A stretch of 64,000 nt of DNA from Variovorax sp. (lineage in GTDB: Bacteria; Pseudomonadota; Gammaproteobacteria; Burkholderiales; Burkholderiaceae_C): positions 35,311 to 99,310 of the forward strand of contig JANXTS010000071.1 of assembly GCA_025352265.1 (NCBI GenBank). The letters are read 5' to 3'. The notes under the pieces are model-generated. The model searched no databases. It saw only the letters and a list, made by a program, of their open reading frames with translations, and had not been told where the DNA came from. The position numbers were made by a program, and so were the translations under genes. Below, one piece after another: positions 1 through 8,490 of the stretch; positions within the stretch are counted from its first letter, which is position 1, and each line of letters starts with the position of its first letter.

Positions 1-49
1 CATTCGAGACTTGCCGATCCCTCTTCTCGAACAGCTTCTCTTCGAACAA

Positions 50-580
50 ATGTTTACCCGTACCCACAGGCGACTCGTCTCTTCTTTCTGCGTGATGGTC
101 GCTGTGGCCGCTTGCGGCACCGCAAGCGCGCAGCAATTTCGCCTGGGCTACGTCAATGTCGACCGCGTCATGAGGGATTCAATTCAGGGCAAGCGGGCAG
201 AAGAAGCGCTCGCAGTCGAGTTCGCGGTTCGCGCCAAAGCAGGCAAAGACCAGGCGCAAACGTTCAGTTCGGCCGTTGCCCAGCTCGACAAAGACCTGCC
301 CAATCTGAGCGATGAACAGCGCCTGGAGCGTCAGCGCCGACTGGGCGAACAGCAGCGCGAGTTGAACCGTGTAAGCGAGGTGTTCAAGGCGGACCAGGAG
401 CGTCGGCGCAGCGAAGAGTTGCAAAAGCTGCTGGAAGCGACGTCGCGCGCCGTCAAACAGGTAGCGGAAACGGAGCGCTTCGACGCGATTCTGCAAGAGA
501 TCGTCTATATCAAGCCGACGTACGACGTCACCGACAAGGTGCTCAAAACGCTCGACTCGCCGACCAGCGTCAACAAGTAG
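50..580 (+). CDS. OmpH/Skp-family periplasmic chaperone
   Basis: The product is a secreted Skp/OmpH-type protein, a periplasmic holdase for unfolded outer-membrane proteins. An N-terminal signal peptide ends at a TASAQQ-type cleavage site, followed by the family opening FRLGYVNVDRVMRDS, a long charged helical arm rich in Glu, Arg and Gln, and the closing YDVTDKVLKTLD typical of the family. I chose the ATG at 50, directly before the signal peptide; an in-frame TTG at 11 would add 13 residues. It differs from canonical skp in lacking visible bamA or lpxD neighbours here, although the upstream side is cut by the window edge. Family assignment is firm; the client proteins are unknown. Confidence 0.85.
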   Translation: MFTRTHRRLVSSFCVMVAVAACGTASAQQFRLGYVNVDRVMRDSIQGKRAEEALAVEFAVRAKAGKDQAQTFSSAVAQLDKDLPNLSDEQRLERQRRLGEQQRELNRVSEVFKADQERRRSEELQKLLEATSRAVKQVAETERFDAILQEIVYIKPTYDVTDKVLKTLDSPTSVNK

Positions 581-598
581 CAGCCGCCGTCCGCGACG

Positions 599-1189
599 TT
601 AATAAGGCGGTGCCTTGCGCGCCCTCTGCTCCCGAGTGGCTTCGGTCCACCATGCAAGGTCGTCGGCAAAGCGCGCGAACGACTTGTCGAGTGCGGCACC
701 GGGCGCCCCCGTCGTGTGGCCCTCGCCGTCCAACGTCTCCGAGATCGGGCCGACCGCGAGCGTGCTCGACACCACGACCATGCCCATCTCCGACAGGATC
801 TGATGCCAGATCGAGCCTGATCGCACACCCGAGAATCGACTGGCCGAATAGCTCGCCACGGCAGCGGGGCGCCAAAACCACTCTTCGAGGAAGTGGTCGG
901 TCAGGTTCTTCAAGCCGGGCTGCGGACCCCAGTTGTATTCGCCGGTGATGAAAACGAACGCGTCCGCCGTGCGGATCTTTTCGGCCAGCGCTTCCATCGC
1001 GGCCGGCGCGGTCCCCTTCGGGTACTCCTTGTACATGCGGTCGAGCATCGGCAGGCCGACGGCTTGCGCGTCGACCAGCTCGGCGGCCGCGCCCCGCGCC
1101 ACGAGGCTCGACACCACGTAGTCGGCCAGCCGGATGCCCATGCGGTCGGACCGGTACGAGCCATAAAAAACGAGAATTTTGTCGGCCAT
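599..1189 (-). CDS. NADPH-dependent FMN reductase family protein
   Basis: The 196-residue protein has a flavodoxin-like fold of the NAD(P)H-dependent FMN reductase family. It opens with a beta strand and phosphate-binding loop (ILVFYGSYRSDRMG, residues 5-18) and carries the flavin-contact stretch FITGEYNWGPQPGLKN near residue 80, equivalent to the usual PEYN motif. Such enzymes reduce FMN or quinones with NAD(P)H in the cytoplasm. It stands alone between convergent and same-strand neighbours, so no pathway role can be read from context. Substrate (free FMN, quinone or chromate) cannot be decided from sequence. Confidence 0.82.
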   Translation of the reverse strand: MADKILVFYGSYRSDRMGIRLADYVVSSLVARGAAAELVDAQAVGLPMLDRMYKEYPKGTAPAAMEALAEKIRTADAFVFITGEYNWGPQPGLKNLTDHFLEEWFWRPAAVASYSASRFSGVRSGSIWHQILSEMGMVVVSSTLAVGPISETLDGEGHTTGAPGAALDKSFARFADDLAWWTEATREQRARKAPPY

Positions 1190-1360
1190 GCGTGCTCCGT
1201 GGTGTGCTGAAAAATCAGCAGGTCACAGTAGTCTTGCACATGCCTGTCTTGAGAGCCTAGGCCGAAAAACGCCTTGACCATGCGATGCACGCACTACGTC
1301 AGCCGTGTACCGCCTTTGGTGACATCGCGGGCCTTCCTCGACATCTCCCGACGGATGCGC

Positions 1361-2194
1361 TCAACTACCCGCCCGTGCCGGCGCCACGCTGGCGCCTTCG
1401 ATGCCGTGTCGCTTCAACGCAGCCGCGACGAATCCGGAAGCCTTCATCTCTTCGATGTAGCTGCTCAACCAACCCTGCGCTGCGGTGCGGCCCTTTGGCA
1501 CACCCATCGCTTGCTCGATGACCATGAACCGTCCCGGAAGCATGCGCAGGCCCGGCGCGGATGCGTCACTCCCGTTCAATCGTTTGGCGTCAGCTTCGAG
1601 CTGCTGCCGCACGCCCGCAGCCACTTCGAGATTTTGCGCGATGAACTGGTTCGTCACTTCAGGCGAAGTCGGCACGCGGACCAGCGCGGCGGACTTGATC
1701 GCGCGCGTGAGGTAGAGGTCGTATGCGCTGCCGCGGCCGACCACGATGCGCGTGCCGGCACGGTCGACTTCGTCGTTGCGCCGAAGCGGCGACTCGTCGC
1801 GCACGAGGTAGGCACCTTCGATGATCACGTACGGCGCGGTGTAGTCGGTGTCGGCTGCACGCACCGGATCGATCGCCACGAAGGCAAGGTCGACCTGGCG
1901 CGCCTTGACGGCTTCGACCACGTTGCCTGCCGAATTGAAAGCTACGAGTTCGATAGGCAAGCGCAGGCGACGGGCCGCCTCGCGCGCGAGATCGACCGAT
2001 ACGCCTTGGGGCTCGCCAGAAGGTCCGCGACTCGCGAGGATCGGGTTGCCGAGGTTGATCGCGACGCGCAGCGTGCCGGTGCTGCCGAGTTCGGCAATGG
2101 CTGCGGCACGCGCATCGGCGCCGGTGCTTGCGCAGCCGGCCAGCAACGTGCCGCCCGCGGCGATGCCGAAAGCGCGGCGACTGACGACCGTCAC
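1361..2194 (-). CDS. ABC transporter substrate-binding lipoprotein (SBP family 3)
   Basis: This is a polar-amino-acid-type periplasmic binding protein of about 277 residues. A twin-Arg-like start (SRRAFG) leads into a lipobox, LLAGC at about residues 17-21, so it is probably a lipoprotein. The body shows family-3 hallmarks: TLRVAINLGNPI, PQGVSVDLAREAARRL, VDLAFVAIDPVRAADTDYTAPYV. It would deliver a small solute to an ABC permease, but no permease or ATPase lies next to it, so it is an orphan binding protein. The Liv-type importer farther right belongs to a different family and has its own binding protein. Confidence 0.85.
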   Translation of the reverse strand: MTVVSRRAFGIAAGGTLLAGCASTGADARAAAIAELGSTGTLRVAINLGNPILASRGPSGEPQGVSVDLAREAARRLRLPIELVAFNSAGNVVEAVKARQVDLAFVAIDPVRAADTDYTAPYVIIEGAYLVRDESPLRRNDEVDRAGTRIVVGRGSAYDLYLTRAIKSAALVRVPTSPEVTNQFIAQNLEVAAGVRQQLEADAKRLNGSDASAPGLRMLPGRFMVIEQAMGVPKGRTAAQGWLSSYIEEMKASGFVAAALKRHGIEGASVAPARAGS

Positions 2195-2408
2195 AGTTCG
2201 ATCCTTGGGCTTGCGACTTCAGCCACCGCTGGGTCCTGCTTTTCGAGATACGGCATTCGTTCGACTTCCGTGGGGCAGATCCTCTAGTCCGCAGATCGCG
2301 CAGTCAAGCCTGCGTGAATGCGGCAGTGTCCCCGGTTACCGGCACGCTTGCCGCCGGTGCCGCGGCGCGTGCGGCCGCAGATGGACGCAATCTGTTCACC
2401 AGACCGCC

Positions 2409-2558
2409 ATGCGCGTGCCCGAGGTGTCACGCAAGCTCAACGATGCAGACTGGGAAACGGCAGCTGCCGATGCCACTTTGCTGCGCGCCTACATGGCCGC
2501 CGAACGCGCCATCTGGCCAGCACTGATTCGCGATCGCGGCATTCTCGTGATCCAGTAG
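2409..2558 (+). CDS. possible 49-residue small protein
   Basis: A 49-codon frame starting at an ATG reads MRVPEVSRKLNDADWE and ends RDRGILVIQ. Its amphipathic, charged helical composition looks more like a real protein than the surrounding antisense frames, and it occupies the otherwise empty space between two leftward genes. No Shine-Dalgarno sequence is obvious and I recognise no family. It may be noise; a homology search for conserved start and stop positions would settle it. Confidence 0.25.
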   Translation: MRVPEVSRKLNDADWETAAADATLLRAYMAAERAIWPALIRDRGILVIQ

Positions 2559-2576
2559 AAAGGCGGTCCGCATCGC

Positions 2577-4202
2577 TTATTGAGCGGGCACGGCATCGGT
2601 TGTCTTCTTGCTTTCGAGCACGAACGCCTCCGCCTCGGAATACGAGTGCAGCATCAGATCGGTCAAGTCTTCGACCTGATTTTCTTCGACGAAAGAATCG
2701 TCGAGTGCCTGCTTGATGGTGGCAAGAATCGCGTCTGGCAATGCGGCTCGCAACTCAACTGCTGTTTGCCGCCATTGCGCCAATCCGTCCAGGCGCGGAT
2801 AGACCAGAAACACGGTGCCCACCAGACTGGCCTTGTCGGCCATCTCAGGGTCTTGCGGTTCGTTCGCCGACACGCTCCGGGCGTCGACGCCCTCCTCTCG
2901 CAGCGCCCTGACCAGCAGTTCCATCAGCAGATCGTCACGGTCGGTGCCAAAGCCCATGCACAAGACGATCGAATGCGAAGGCACATCGAGCCGCCCTTGC
3001 CACCGACCGAGGCGTGCCTCGCGCATGTGACGCAGATGGGCACCCATGTTGGCGTCGACCAGCGAAGTCGGTGCGCGACGGCGCGCCGTGCGCCGTGCCG
3101 GCCGCTCCTTCGACAACGATTCGGCCAAGGCGACGATGTTCGCCTGGATGCGCTCGCGCTGCAGCTGATCGATGCGCCCGATGCGAAAGTCCGCCGCGCC
3201 GAGTGCCAGCCCCGGAAACAGCACGTGATCGCAGTACCTGGCGAAGCTGCTGCGCCGCAGAAAGGCACGAGCCTCCTGCAGATTGACGGCGGCATTGCCC
3301 GACAGCGCACGCTGATAGAAGCGCTGACCTGCCGACAGACCCGACACATCGCTGAGAAGAATCGTGAACGGTGCCAGTGCTTTGACGTGGCGGCCCGTCA
3401 CCACCAGACACAGCGTGAGCGGCGTAGACAACAGCCGTCCCACGGGCCCCCAAAGCGCGCCCCAGAACAACGCGGACACAATGACTGCCAGCGGTGCCGG
3501 GCCCGTACTGTGCCCGTAGACCTGCGGCTCCAGCACATTGGCGAAGACGAGCTCGAGCACGCCGAAAAATCCGAGGCTGGCGAGCACGAGCGTCCACCCC
3601 GGATCGACCGCCGCTGCAAACACCGCGATCAACGCGGCTGCGCTCAGCACACCCACATACGGGATGAATCGCAGCAGCGCGGCCACGCAACCCCAAAGCG
3701 CGGCGTGCGGCAGTCCTATCCCCTAAAGTCCCACGCCGACCACAGTGCCGAAGATCGCGTTGACGATGGATTGCGACAGGAAGAAGCGCGACACGCCTTG
3801 CGCCGCCGCGCTCAGTGCCTGGACGGTCGGTGCGGGCGGCGGCACGACCACCGTGGCCCGACTGCCTTGACGCCGCGGTGCGGTCGCGTCGGGCGGCGCG
3901 TTCTGCGGCAACATTCCTTTGAGTTCAGACTCGATTCGTTCGAACGGACGGACCGTGAACTCACGGATCGCATCGACCTTGCCGCTGATGGCCGCCGTGT
4001 ATTGGGGCAGATCACCGGCCACGGCGACGAGCTGTATCGCAAGCACCGCGCTGATCCAGGCGACGCACGCTGCAGCCAGCACCAGGCTCAAGACACCCGC
4101 GATGACGATGGGCTTTAGAAAGTCCTGACCGAAGTGCAGCAACAGCAGCACGCACGTGGCCGGGACGATCAGGCCGAACTGGAAGTTCTTGAGGTTGGGC
4201 AA
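2577..4202 (-). pseudogene. AI-2E family transporter, split by an in-frame amber codon
   Basis: Two pieces, 3723-4202 and 2577-3686, read in the same frame and together form an AI-2E/DUF20-family membrane permease with a C-terminal soluble domain. The first piece ends VVGVGL, a TAG codon follows at about 3723-3725, and reading resumes GIGLPHAALWG. Relatives have a tryptophan at this place (TGG), so one G-to-A change explains the break. The N-terminal piece also looks short: VLSLVLA runs straight into AACVAWISA, where the family normally has some 25 more residues between helices. The only start is TTG with a stop six codons upstream. The gene is probably dead, unless the stop is a sequencing error or is suppressed. 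Confidence 0.8.
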
Positions 4203-4254
4203 TGGGCGCAGCCAGCGTTATGGCGATGGTGAAGATGTTCCAGGGAAGCGAGAT

Positions 4255-5196
4255 CTATACCGCCTCCGGCATCGCCAGCACAGCGGTCAACGCGAAGTCC
4301 ACCAGCAGCAGCCACGTCATTTCGAGATCGATGATGCTGTGATGGTCCGAGCCCCGAATCGTCTTCACCGACACCGGCGTCGGCCATGCCGCGATGAGCT
4401 TGGCGGACCGCTCCGGCAATACGACGTCGTCGTGCTCGGCCAGCAGCACTTGCGTCTTGGCCGCCACGCCGATGCAATGCGCCAGCGAGTTGAACTGGTG
4501 CCGCAGCAACAGCGACAACGGCACCAGCGGAAAGCGCTTCTTTGCGACCTCCAGCATGGAGTCGTACGGCGTGATCAGCTGCAGGCTGGTAAACGTCTGC
4601 TGCGCCACGAGTTGAATCGCCACGCCCGAGCCCAGGCTGCGGCCGACGACATGCAGCCGCGCACTCGGAAAGCCCCTGCGCAAATGATTCGCCAACTGCA
4701 CTGCGTCCGCGACAGAAGCGATCTCCGACGGGTGCCCTTCCGAGTCCGCCATGCCCCGGTAGTTGACCGCGGCAAAGCCGAAGCCTTCAGGCAGCCAGTG
4801 CAGTGCCTTGGCCGTGGTACGAACATCCTCGCCGCGGCCAGCGAAGTAGATGAACAGGTCCTGCAGCGCCGCCTCGCCGCGCGGGTGATAGACATAGCCG
4901 CGCACCATGCCGCCCGGCACGGTGTGAGAGTAAGTGGAGAAGTCGTCGGACAAGGCCACGACGGGCAGCTTGCGCGTGTCGAAAAGAATGTGGTCCTGGC
5001 GGGCGGCGAGCAGCGCCCAGTAAGCAGCGATTGCACCGAGCGCGGCGCCCGATGCGGACAGGGCGACGCGATAGGCTTTGGATGACAAAGTGGGTTCCCA
5101 AGGCGCATGACGGTATGCGCGCCCGAGTATGCATGGCGCGGGGATGCGTCGAATCTCGGGAACCTCAGGCCAGGTAAGCCTCCAGCACGCCGGCAT
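4255..5196 (-). CDS. membrane-anchored alpha/beta hydrolase
   Basis: An alpha/beta-hydrolase-fold protein with an N-terminal signal anchor (ALSASGAALGAIAAYWALLAA). The core has the FAAVNYRGMADSEG oxyanion-region strand, the nucleophile elbow GRSLGSG with Ser, an acidic residue in LLAEHDDVVLPE, and a final His in GSDHHSI. It resembles the YfhR/BEM46 group of serine hydrolases of unknown substrate. The longest frame begins at 5196 and overlaps the ATPase gene; a TTG at 5088, directly before the hydrophobic anchor, is an attractive alternative start. It sits at the 3' end of the importer operon, so it may act on the imported compound, but that is inference. Confidence 0.75.
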   Translation of the reverse strand: MPACWRLTWPEVPEIRRIPAPCILGRAYRHAPWEPTLSSKAYRVALSASGAALGAIAAYWALLAARQDHILFDTRKLPVVALSDDFSTYSHTVPGGMVRGYVYHPRGEAALQDLFIYFAGRGEDVRTTAKALHWLPEGFGFAAVNYRGMADSEGHPSEIASVADAVQLANHLRRGFPSARLHVVGRSLGSGVAIQLVAQQTFTSLQLITPYDSMLEVAKKRFPLVPLSLLLRHQFNSLAHCIGVAAKTQVLLAEHDDVVLPERSAKLIAAWPTPVSVKTIRGSDHHSIIDLEMTWLLLVDFALTAVLAMPEAV

Positions 5197-5860
5197 CGGA
5201 GCGCAGCGCGTCCACTGTTCCCTCGGTCACGATCGACCCGCGCTTCATGAGATAGGCGTAGTCGCAGACAGACAGCGCGATCTCGGCGTTTTGCTCGACC
5301 AGCAGGATCGACTGGCCCTCGCGATGCAGGGTGACGATCGCCTGGAACACGAGGTCCACGATCGATGGCGCCAATCCCATCGATGGTTCGTCCAGCACGA
5401 GCATGCTGGGTTCGGTCATGAGTGCGCGGCCAATGGCGAGCATCTGCTGCTCGCCGCCACTCATGAGGCCCGCGATCTGGCCACGCCTTTCCTTCAGGCG
5501 GGGAAACAGGTCATAGACACGCGCCATCAAGTCGCTCGCGTTGCCGCGCCCTGCGTAGCTGCTGAGCTTCAAATTCTCTTCTACCGTGAGGGGTGCGACG
5601 ACCATGCGGCCTTCAGGCACCAGCGCGAGCCCACGCCGGACGACGCGGTGCACCGGCATCGCCGAGATCTCTTCTCCGTTTAGCTTGATCGAGCCCTTCA
5701 CCGGCCGATGCAGGCCGGCAATGCTGCGCAACGTGGTCGATTTGCCCGCGCCGTTGGCACCGAGGATGGCGACCATGCTGCGCGGCCAGACCTCGAAACT
5801 GAGGTCGGTGACAGCGCGGATGGCGCCGTAGCTAGCGCAGAGCGCGGATACGGTCAGCAT
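5165..5860 (-). CDS. branched-chain amino acid type ABC transporter ATPase (LivF-like)
   Basis: The ATP-hydrolysing subunit of a HAAT-family importer, about 231 residues from the ATG at 5860. It has Walker A GANGAGKST, Q-loop region VPEGRMV, signature motif MSGGEQQM, Walker B MLVLDEPSMGLAP and the H-loop-side sequence VEQNAEIAL that marks LivF. The start used follows LivF practice (MLTVSALCASYGAIRA); longer upstream extensions overlap livG heavily. It overlaps the LivG-like gene by about 29 bases, a sign of translational coupling. With the neighbouring permeases and binding protein it makes a complete importer inside the catabolic operon. Confidence 0.92.
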   Translation of the reverse strand: MLTVSALCASYGAIRAVTDLSFEVWPRSMVAILGANGAGKSTTLRSIAGLHRPVKGSIKLNGEEISAMPVHRVVRRGLALVPEGRMVVAPLTVEENLKLSSYAGRGNASDLMARVYDLFPRLKERRGQIAGLMSGGEQQMLAIGRALMTEPSMLVLDEPSMGLAPSIVDLVFQAIVTLHREGQSILLVEQNAEIALSVCDYAYLMKRGSIVTEGTVDALRSDAGVLEAYLA

Positions 5861-6638
5861 CGGCAGTGTTTCCAAAGTAAGCAGCCTGCACATCGGGATG
5901 CGCCATGCAGTCTGCGGGTGTTCCATGGGCAAGGAGGCGGCCGAAGTTCATCACGGTGACGTGGTCGCAGAACTCTTTGACCAGCCGCACGTTGTGTTCG
6001 ACCATCAGCACCGTCAGTCCGCCATCGCGCAGGCTGTGCACGAGACTTCCGATCTCGTTTGATTCCTGCACGTTCATTCCGGCGGTGGGCTCGTCGAGGA
6101 GCAAAAGTCGCGGGCCGGTGCCCAGTGCACGGGCGATCTCGACCCGCCGCTGCTCTCCATACGACAGCGTTTCCGCCAGCAGGTGCGCCTGTCGCCCCAA
6201 CTGCACGCGCTCCAGCAATTCGTAGGCATGAAGTTCGACCGCCTTGCGTGCCGCGCGGGCCTTCGGCAGGCCGAGGAACGACGCCCACAACGATGTACCG
6301 CGCCGCAGATAGCACCCGGCCATCACCTGCTCCAGCACCGTCATGCCGCTGAAGAGCCGCACGTTCTGATAGGTGCGGGCGATGCCCTGGAACGCTATGT
6401 CGTAAGCCGGACTGCGCTGGATCTCGATACCGCCGAAGCGGATGGTGCCGGTGTCCGATGGCAGCAAGCCGCTGATGAGATTGACTAGCGTCGTCTTGCC
6501 AGCGCCGTTCGGGCCCATGACCCCTGCGACGCTGCCGGCTTTGACCGTCATCGACAAGCCGGAGACGGCAGCGACGCCGCCGAAGTTCTTGCCGATGGCC
6601 TCGACCGTCAGCAGCGGCGCGTCGGGTGCAACGCTCAT
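5832..6638 (-). CDS. branched-chain amino acid type ABC transporter ATPase (LivG-like)
   Basis: This is the second cytoplasmic ATPase of the Liv-type importer, 268 residues from the ATG at 6638. Motifs are clear: KNFGGVAAVSGLSMTV at the start, Walker A GPNGAGKTT, ARTYQNVRLF for the LivG Q-loop region, signature LSYGEQRRVEIARAL, Walker B LLLLDEPTAGMN and H-loop VEHNVRLV. It begins six bases past the LivM-like gene and overlaps the LivF-like gene, so the three are almost certainly cotranscribed. The family moves branched amino acids, amides, urea or aromatic acids; the sequence does not show which is used here. Confidence 0.92.
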   Translation of the reverse strand: MSVAPDAPLLTVEAIGKNFGGVAAVSGLSMTVKAGSVAGVMGPNGAGKTTLVNLISGLLPSDTGTIRFGGIEIQRSPAYDIAFQGIARTYQNVRLFSGMTVLEQVMAGCYLRRGTSLWASFLGLPKARAARKAVELHAYELLERVQLGRQAHLLAETLSYGEQRRVEIARALGTGPRLLLLDEPTAGMNVQESNEIGSLVHSLRDGGLTVLMVEHNVRLVKEFCDHVTVMNFGRLLAHGTPADCMAHPDVQAAYFGNTADADRIRALR

Positions 6639-6643
6639 GGCAG

Positions 6644-7576
6644 TCAAAGCGCAGCTCCGGCAGCGGACGATACTTTCACGGGCGCGCCGTCTGCATCGGC
6701 AGTTGCATTTGCATTCGCATCTGCATTGCGTGCGGCGCGGCGCAAGCGAATGGCGCGTGGATCGACCAACCCTCGCGGCAGGAAGATCATGATCAGCAGT
6801 AGCACGACCCCGTTCGCCACTTCTTGAAAGTGAGGTACGAAGGCCTGAGCGATCACCGGCAGTGCGGTGAACACCGCCGCCCCGATGATCGATCCGATCC
6901 AGTGATACGACCCACCCAGCACCACGGCCGCGATCATGGTGAAGGCGATGTTCACGAAGTAGGTGTCGGGCGAAAGAAACTGCAGAACCAGCGCGAGGAG
7001 CATGCCGCCCAGACCACCCACTGCCCCCGAGATTGCGAAGGCGATCGTCTGTATCCGGCGCGGTGCGATGCCCAGGCTGGATGCGACCGCCGGATCTTCG
7101 CGCACTGCCTGCGCCGCGATGCCGTACCACGACACCGACAGCCGATAGAACACGATCATGGCCAGGGCCAGCAGCATGCCCAGCACGCCGATCGGCAGCG
7201 TGACCGGCACGCTCAGTCCGTTGACGCCGCCGGTCAGGCTCGGCACGTTGATGACGGCGACGCGGACGATCAGGATGAGCGCCAGGCTTGCCAAGGCCAT
7301 CCAGTGACTCTCGAGCCTGAGAAAGATCAAGGCGACCACATAGGCCAGGAGCGCACCCGCCGCCATGGCCGCGGGCAACAGGATCAGCGGATCGAGACCC
7401 GTTTGCAAAATCAGCCGCGCGCCCACGAAGCCACCGATGGCGGCATAGGTCACGGTGGCGAAGCTCAGGATGCCGGCCGACAGCACCGAGTAAGTGCTGA
7501 GTGCGAAGAAGGAATTGACGATCGCGAACGCGACCGTGCTTTGGTAGGTACGCCAGAAATCGGCAAGTGCTTGCAT
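6644..7576 (-). CDS. branched-chain amino acid type ABC permease (LivM-like)
   Basis: This is an inner-membrane permease of the Liv importer, 310 residues with about eight to ten hydrophobic helices. The family regions include GILSFATVTYAAIGGFVGA, the coupling-helix region AAQAVREDPAVASSLGIAP, AISGAVGGLGGML and the end LIMIFLPRGLVDP. The extreme C-terminus is a low-complexity Asp-Ala/Asn-Ala tail produced by imperfect hexamers (6705-6728 on the plus strand). It pairs with the LivH-like permease 16 bases upstream. Substrate specificity rests with the binding protein. Confidence 0.9.
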   Translation of the reverse strand: MQALADFWRTYQSTVAFAIVNSFFALSTYSVLSAGILSFATVTYAAIGGFVGARLILQTGLDPLILLPAAMAAGALLAYVVALIFLRLESHWMALASLALILIVRVAVINVPSLTGGVNGLSVPVTLPIGVLGMLLALAMIVFYRLSVSWYGIAAQAVREDPAVASSLGIAPRRIQTIAFAISGAVGGLGGMLLALVLQFLSPDTYFVNIAFTMIAAVVLGGSYHWIGSIIGAAVFTALPVIAQAFVPHFQEVANGVVLLLIMIFLPRGLVDPRAIRLRRAARNADANANATADADGAPVKVSSAAGAAL

Positions 7577-7592
7577 GGTTGCTTGTATGAAA

Positions 7593-8480
7593 TCAGGCCC
7601 GAGAAAAACCGAGACTGCCGAACAGGCCGCGCGGTCGTACCAGCAGAAAAGTCAGCAACAACGCGTAGGTGATGCCGTCACGCAGACCCGACGACAGGTA
7701 TTGCGCCGACATCACCTCCAGCACTCCGAGCCCGACACCGGCAACGGCCGTGCCGCGAACGTCGTCGTAGCCGCCGACCACCACCGCAGCGAACCCCTTG
7801 AGCAGCAGGCCCTCGCCGAGCAGGAACGAGACGTTGTGCGTGGTGATGCCACCGAGAACGCCGGCCAGGCCCGAGGTCGCACCGGCGATGAAGGCGGTGA
7901 CGATCACGACATAACGCGGATTAACGCCGCCCAACGAGGCGGCCGTTTGGTTCCAGCCGACCGCACGCATGGCCGCACCGAAGCGGCTGCGCCGGATGAG
8001 CATGTGAAGCCCGAAGGTCACGACGAGCATGACCGCCACCGTGATGAGCTGCATAGCCGGAATCGGAATGTCGCCCAGATGGAACACGGTGCCCGGATAG
8101 CTTCCGCGAGGAAAGCTCAGGCTCTGCTGGCCGGTGGCGGTACCGGCCAGGTTGTCGAGAATGATCCAGAACGCAATGCTGGTGATGAGCGCACCCAGCA
8201 TGCCGCTGCCACGTTTGCGCAGCGGCTGGAAGGCGATCTGGTCCACCACCACCGCGAGCAGCCCGCCCCCAACGACACCCACGACCAGTGCCGGCAGGAA
8301 GGGCAACTTCAGCTGCTCGACCGCTGCCAGCGCTGCGATCGCGGCCCAGCTCGCATAGCTGCCGTGCGCCGCATTCAGGATGCCGAGCGTCGAAAAAACG
8401 ATCCCGAAACCGAGTCCGAACAACGCGTACAGCGCACCGAGCGCGCAACCGTTGATCAGTTGCTCGATGAAGAGTTGCAT
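7593..8480 (-). CDS. branched-chain amino acid type ABC permease (LivH-like)
   Basis: This is the second membrane permease of the Liv importer, 295 residues. It starts MQLFIEQLINGCALGALYALFG, the LivH-type opening, followed by GIVFSTLGILNAAHGSYASWAAI, the coupling-helix segment AAMRAVGWNQTAASLGGVNPR and the closing LLLTFLLVRPRGLFG. It lies 10 bases after the binding-protein gene and 16 before the LivM-like gene, so it is part of the same transcript. It should form the heterodimeric pore with the LivM-like protein. Confidence 0.91.
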   Translation of the reverse strand: MQLFIEQLINGCALGALYALFGLGFGIVFSTLGILNAAHGSYASWAAIAALAAVEQLKLPFLPALVVGVVGGGLLAVVVDQIAFQPLRKRGSGMLGALITSIAFWIILDNLAGTATGQQSLSFPRGSYPGTVFHLGDIPIPAMQLITVAVMLVVTFGLHMLIRRSRFGAAMRAVGWNQTAASLGGVNPRYVVIVTAFIAGATSGLAGVLGGITTHNVSFLLGEGLLLKGFAAVVVGGYDDVRGTAVAGVGLGVLEVMSAQYLSSGLRDGITYALLLTFLLVRPRGLFGSLGFSRA

Positions 8481-8490
8481 GACCCCGTGC

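Noticed and set aside
2580..4118. Long rightward open frame opposite the AI-2E gene
   Set aside because: It is an antisense shadow; its protein is Arg/His/Gln-rich with no family likeness, and the minus strand encodes recognisable permease segments.
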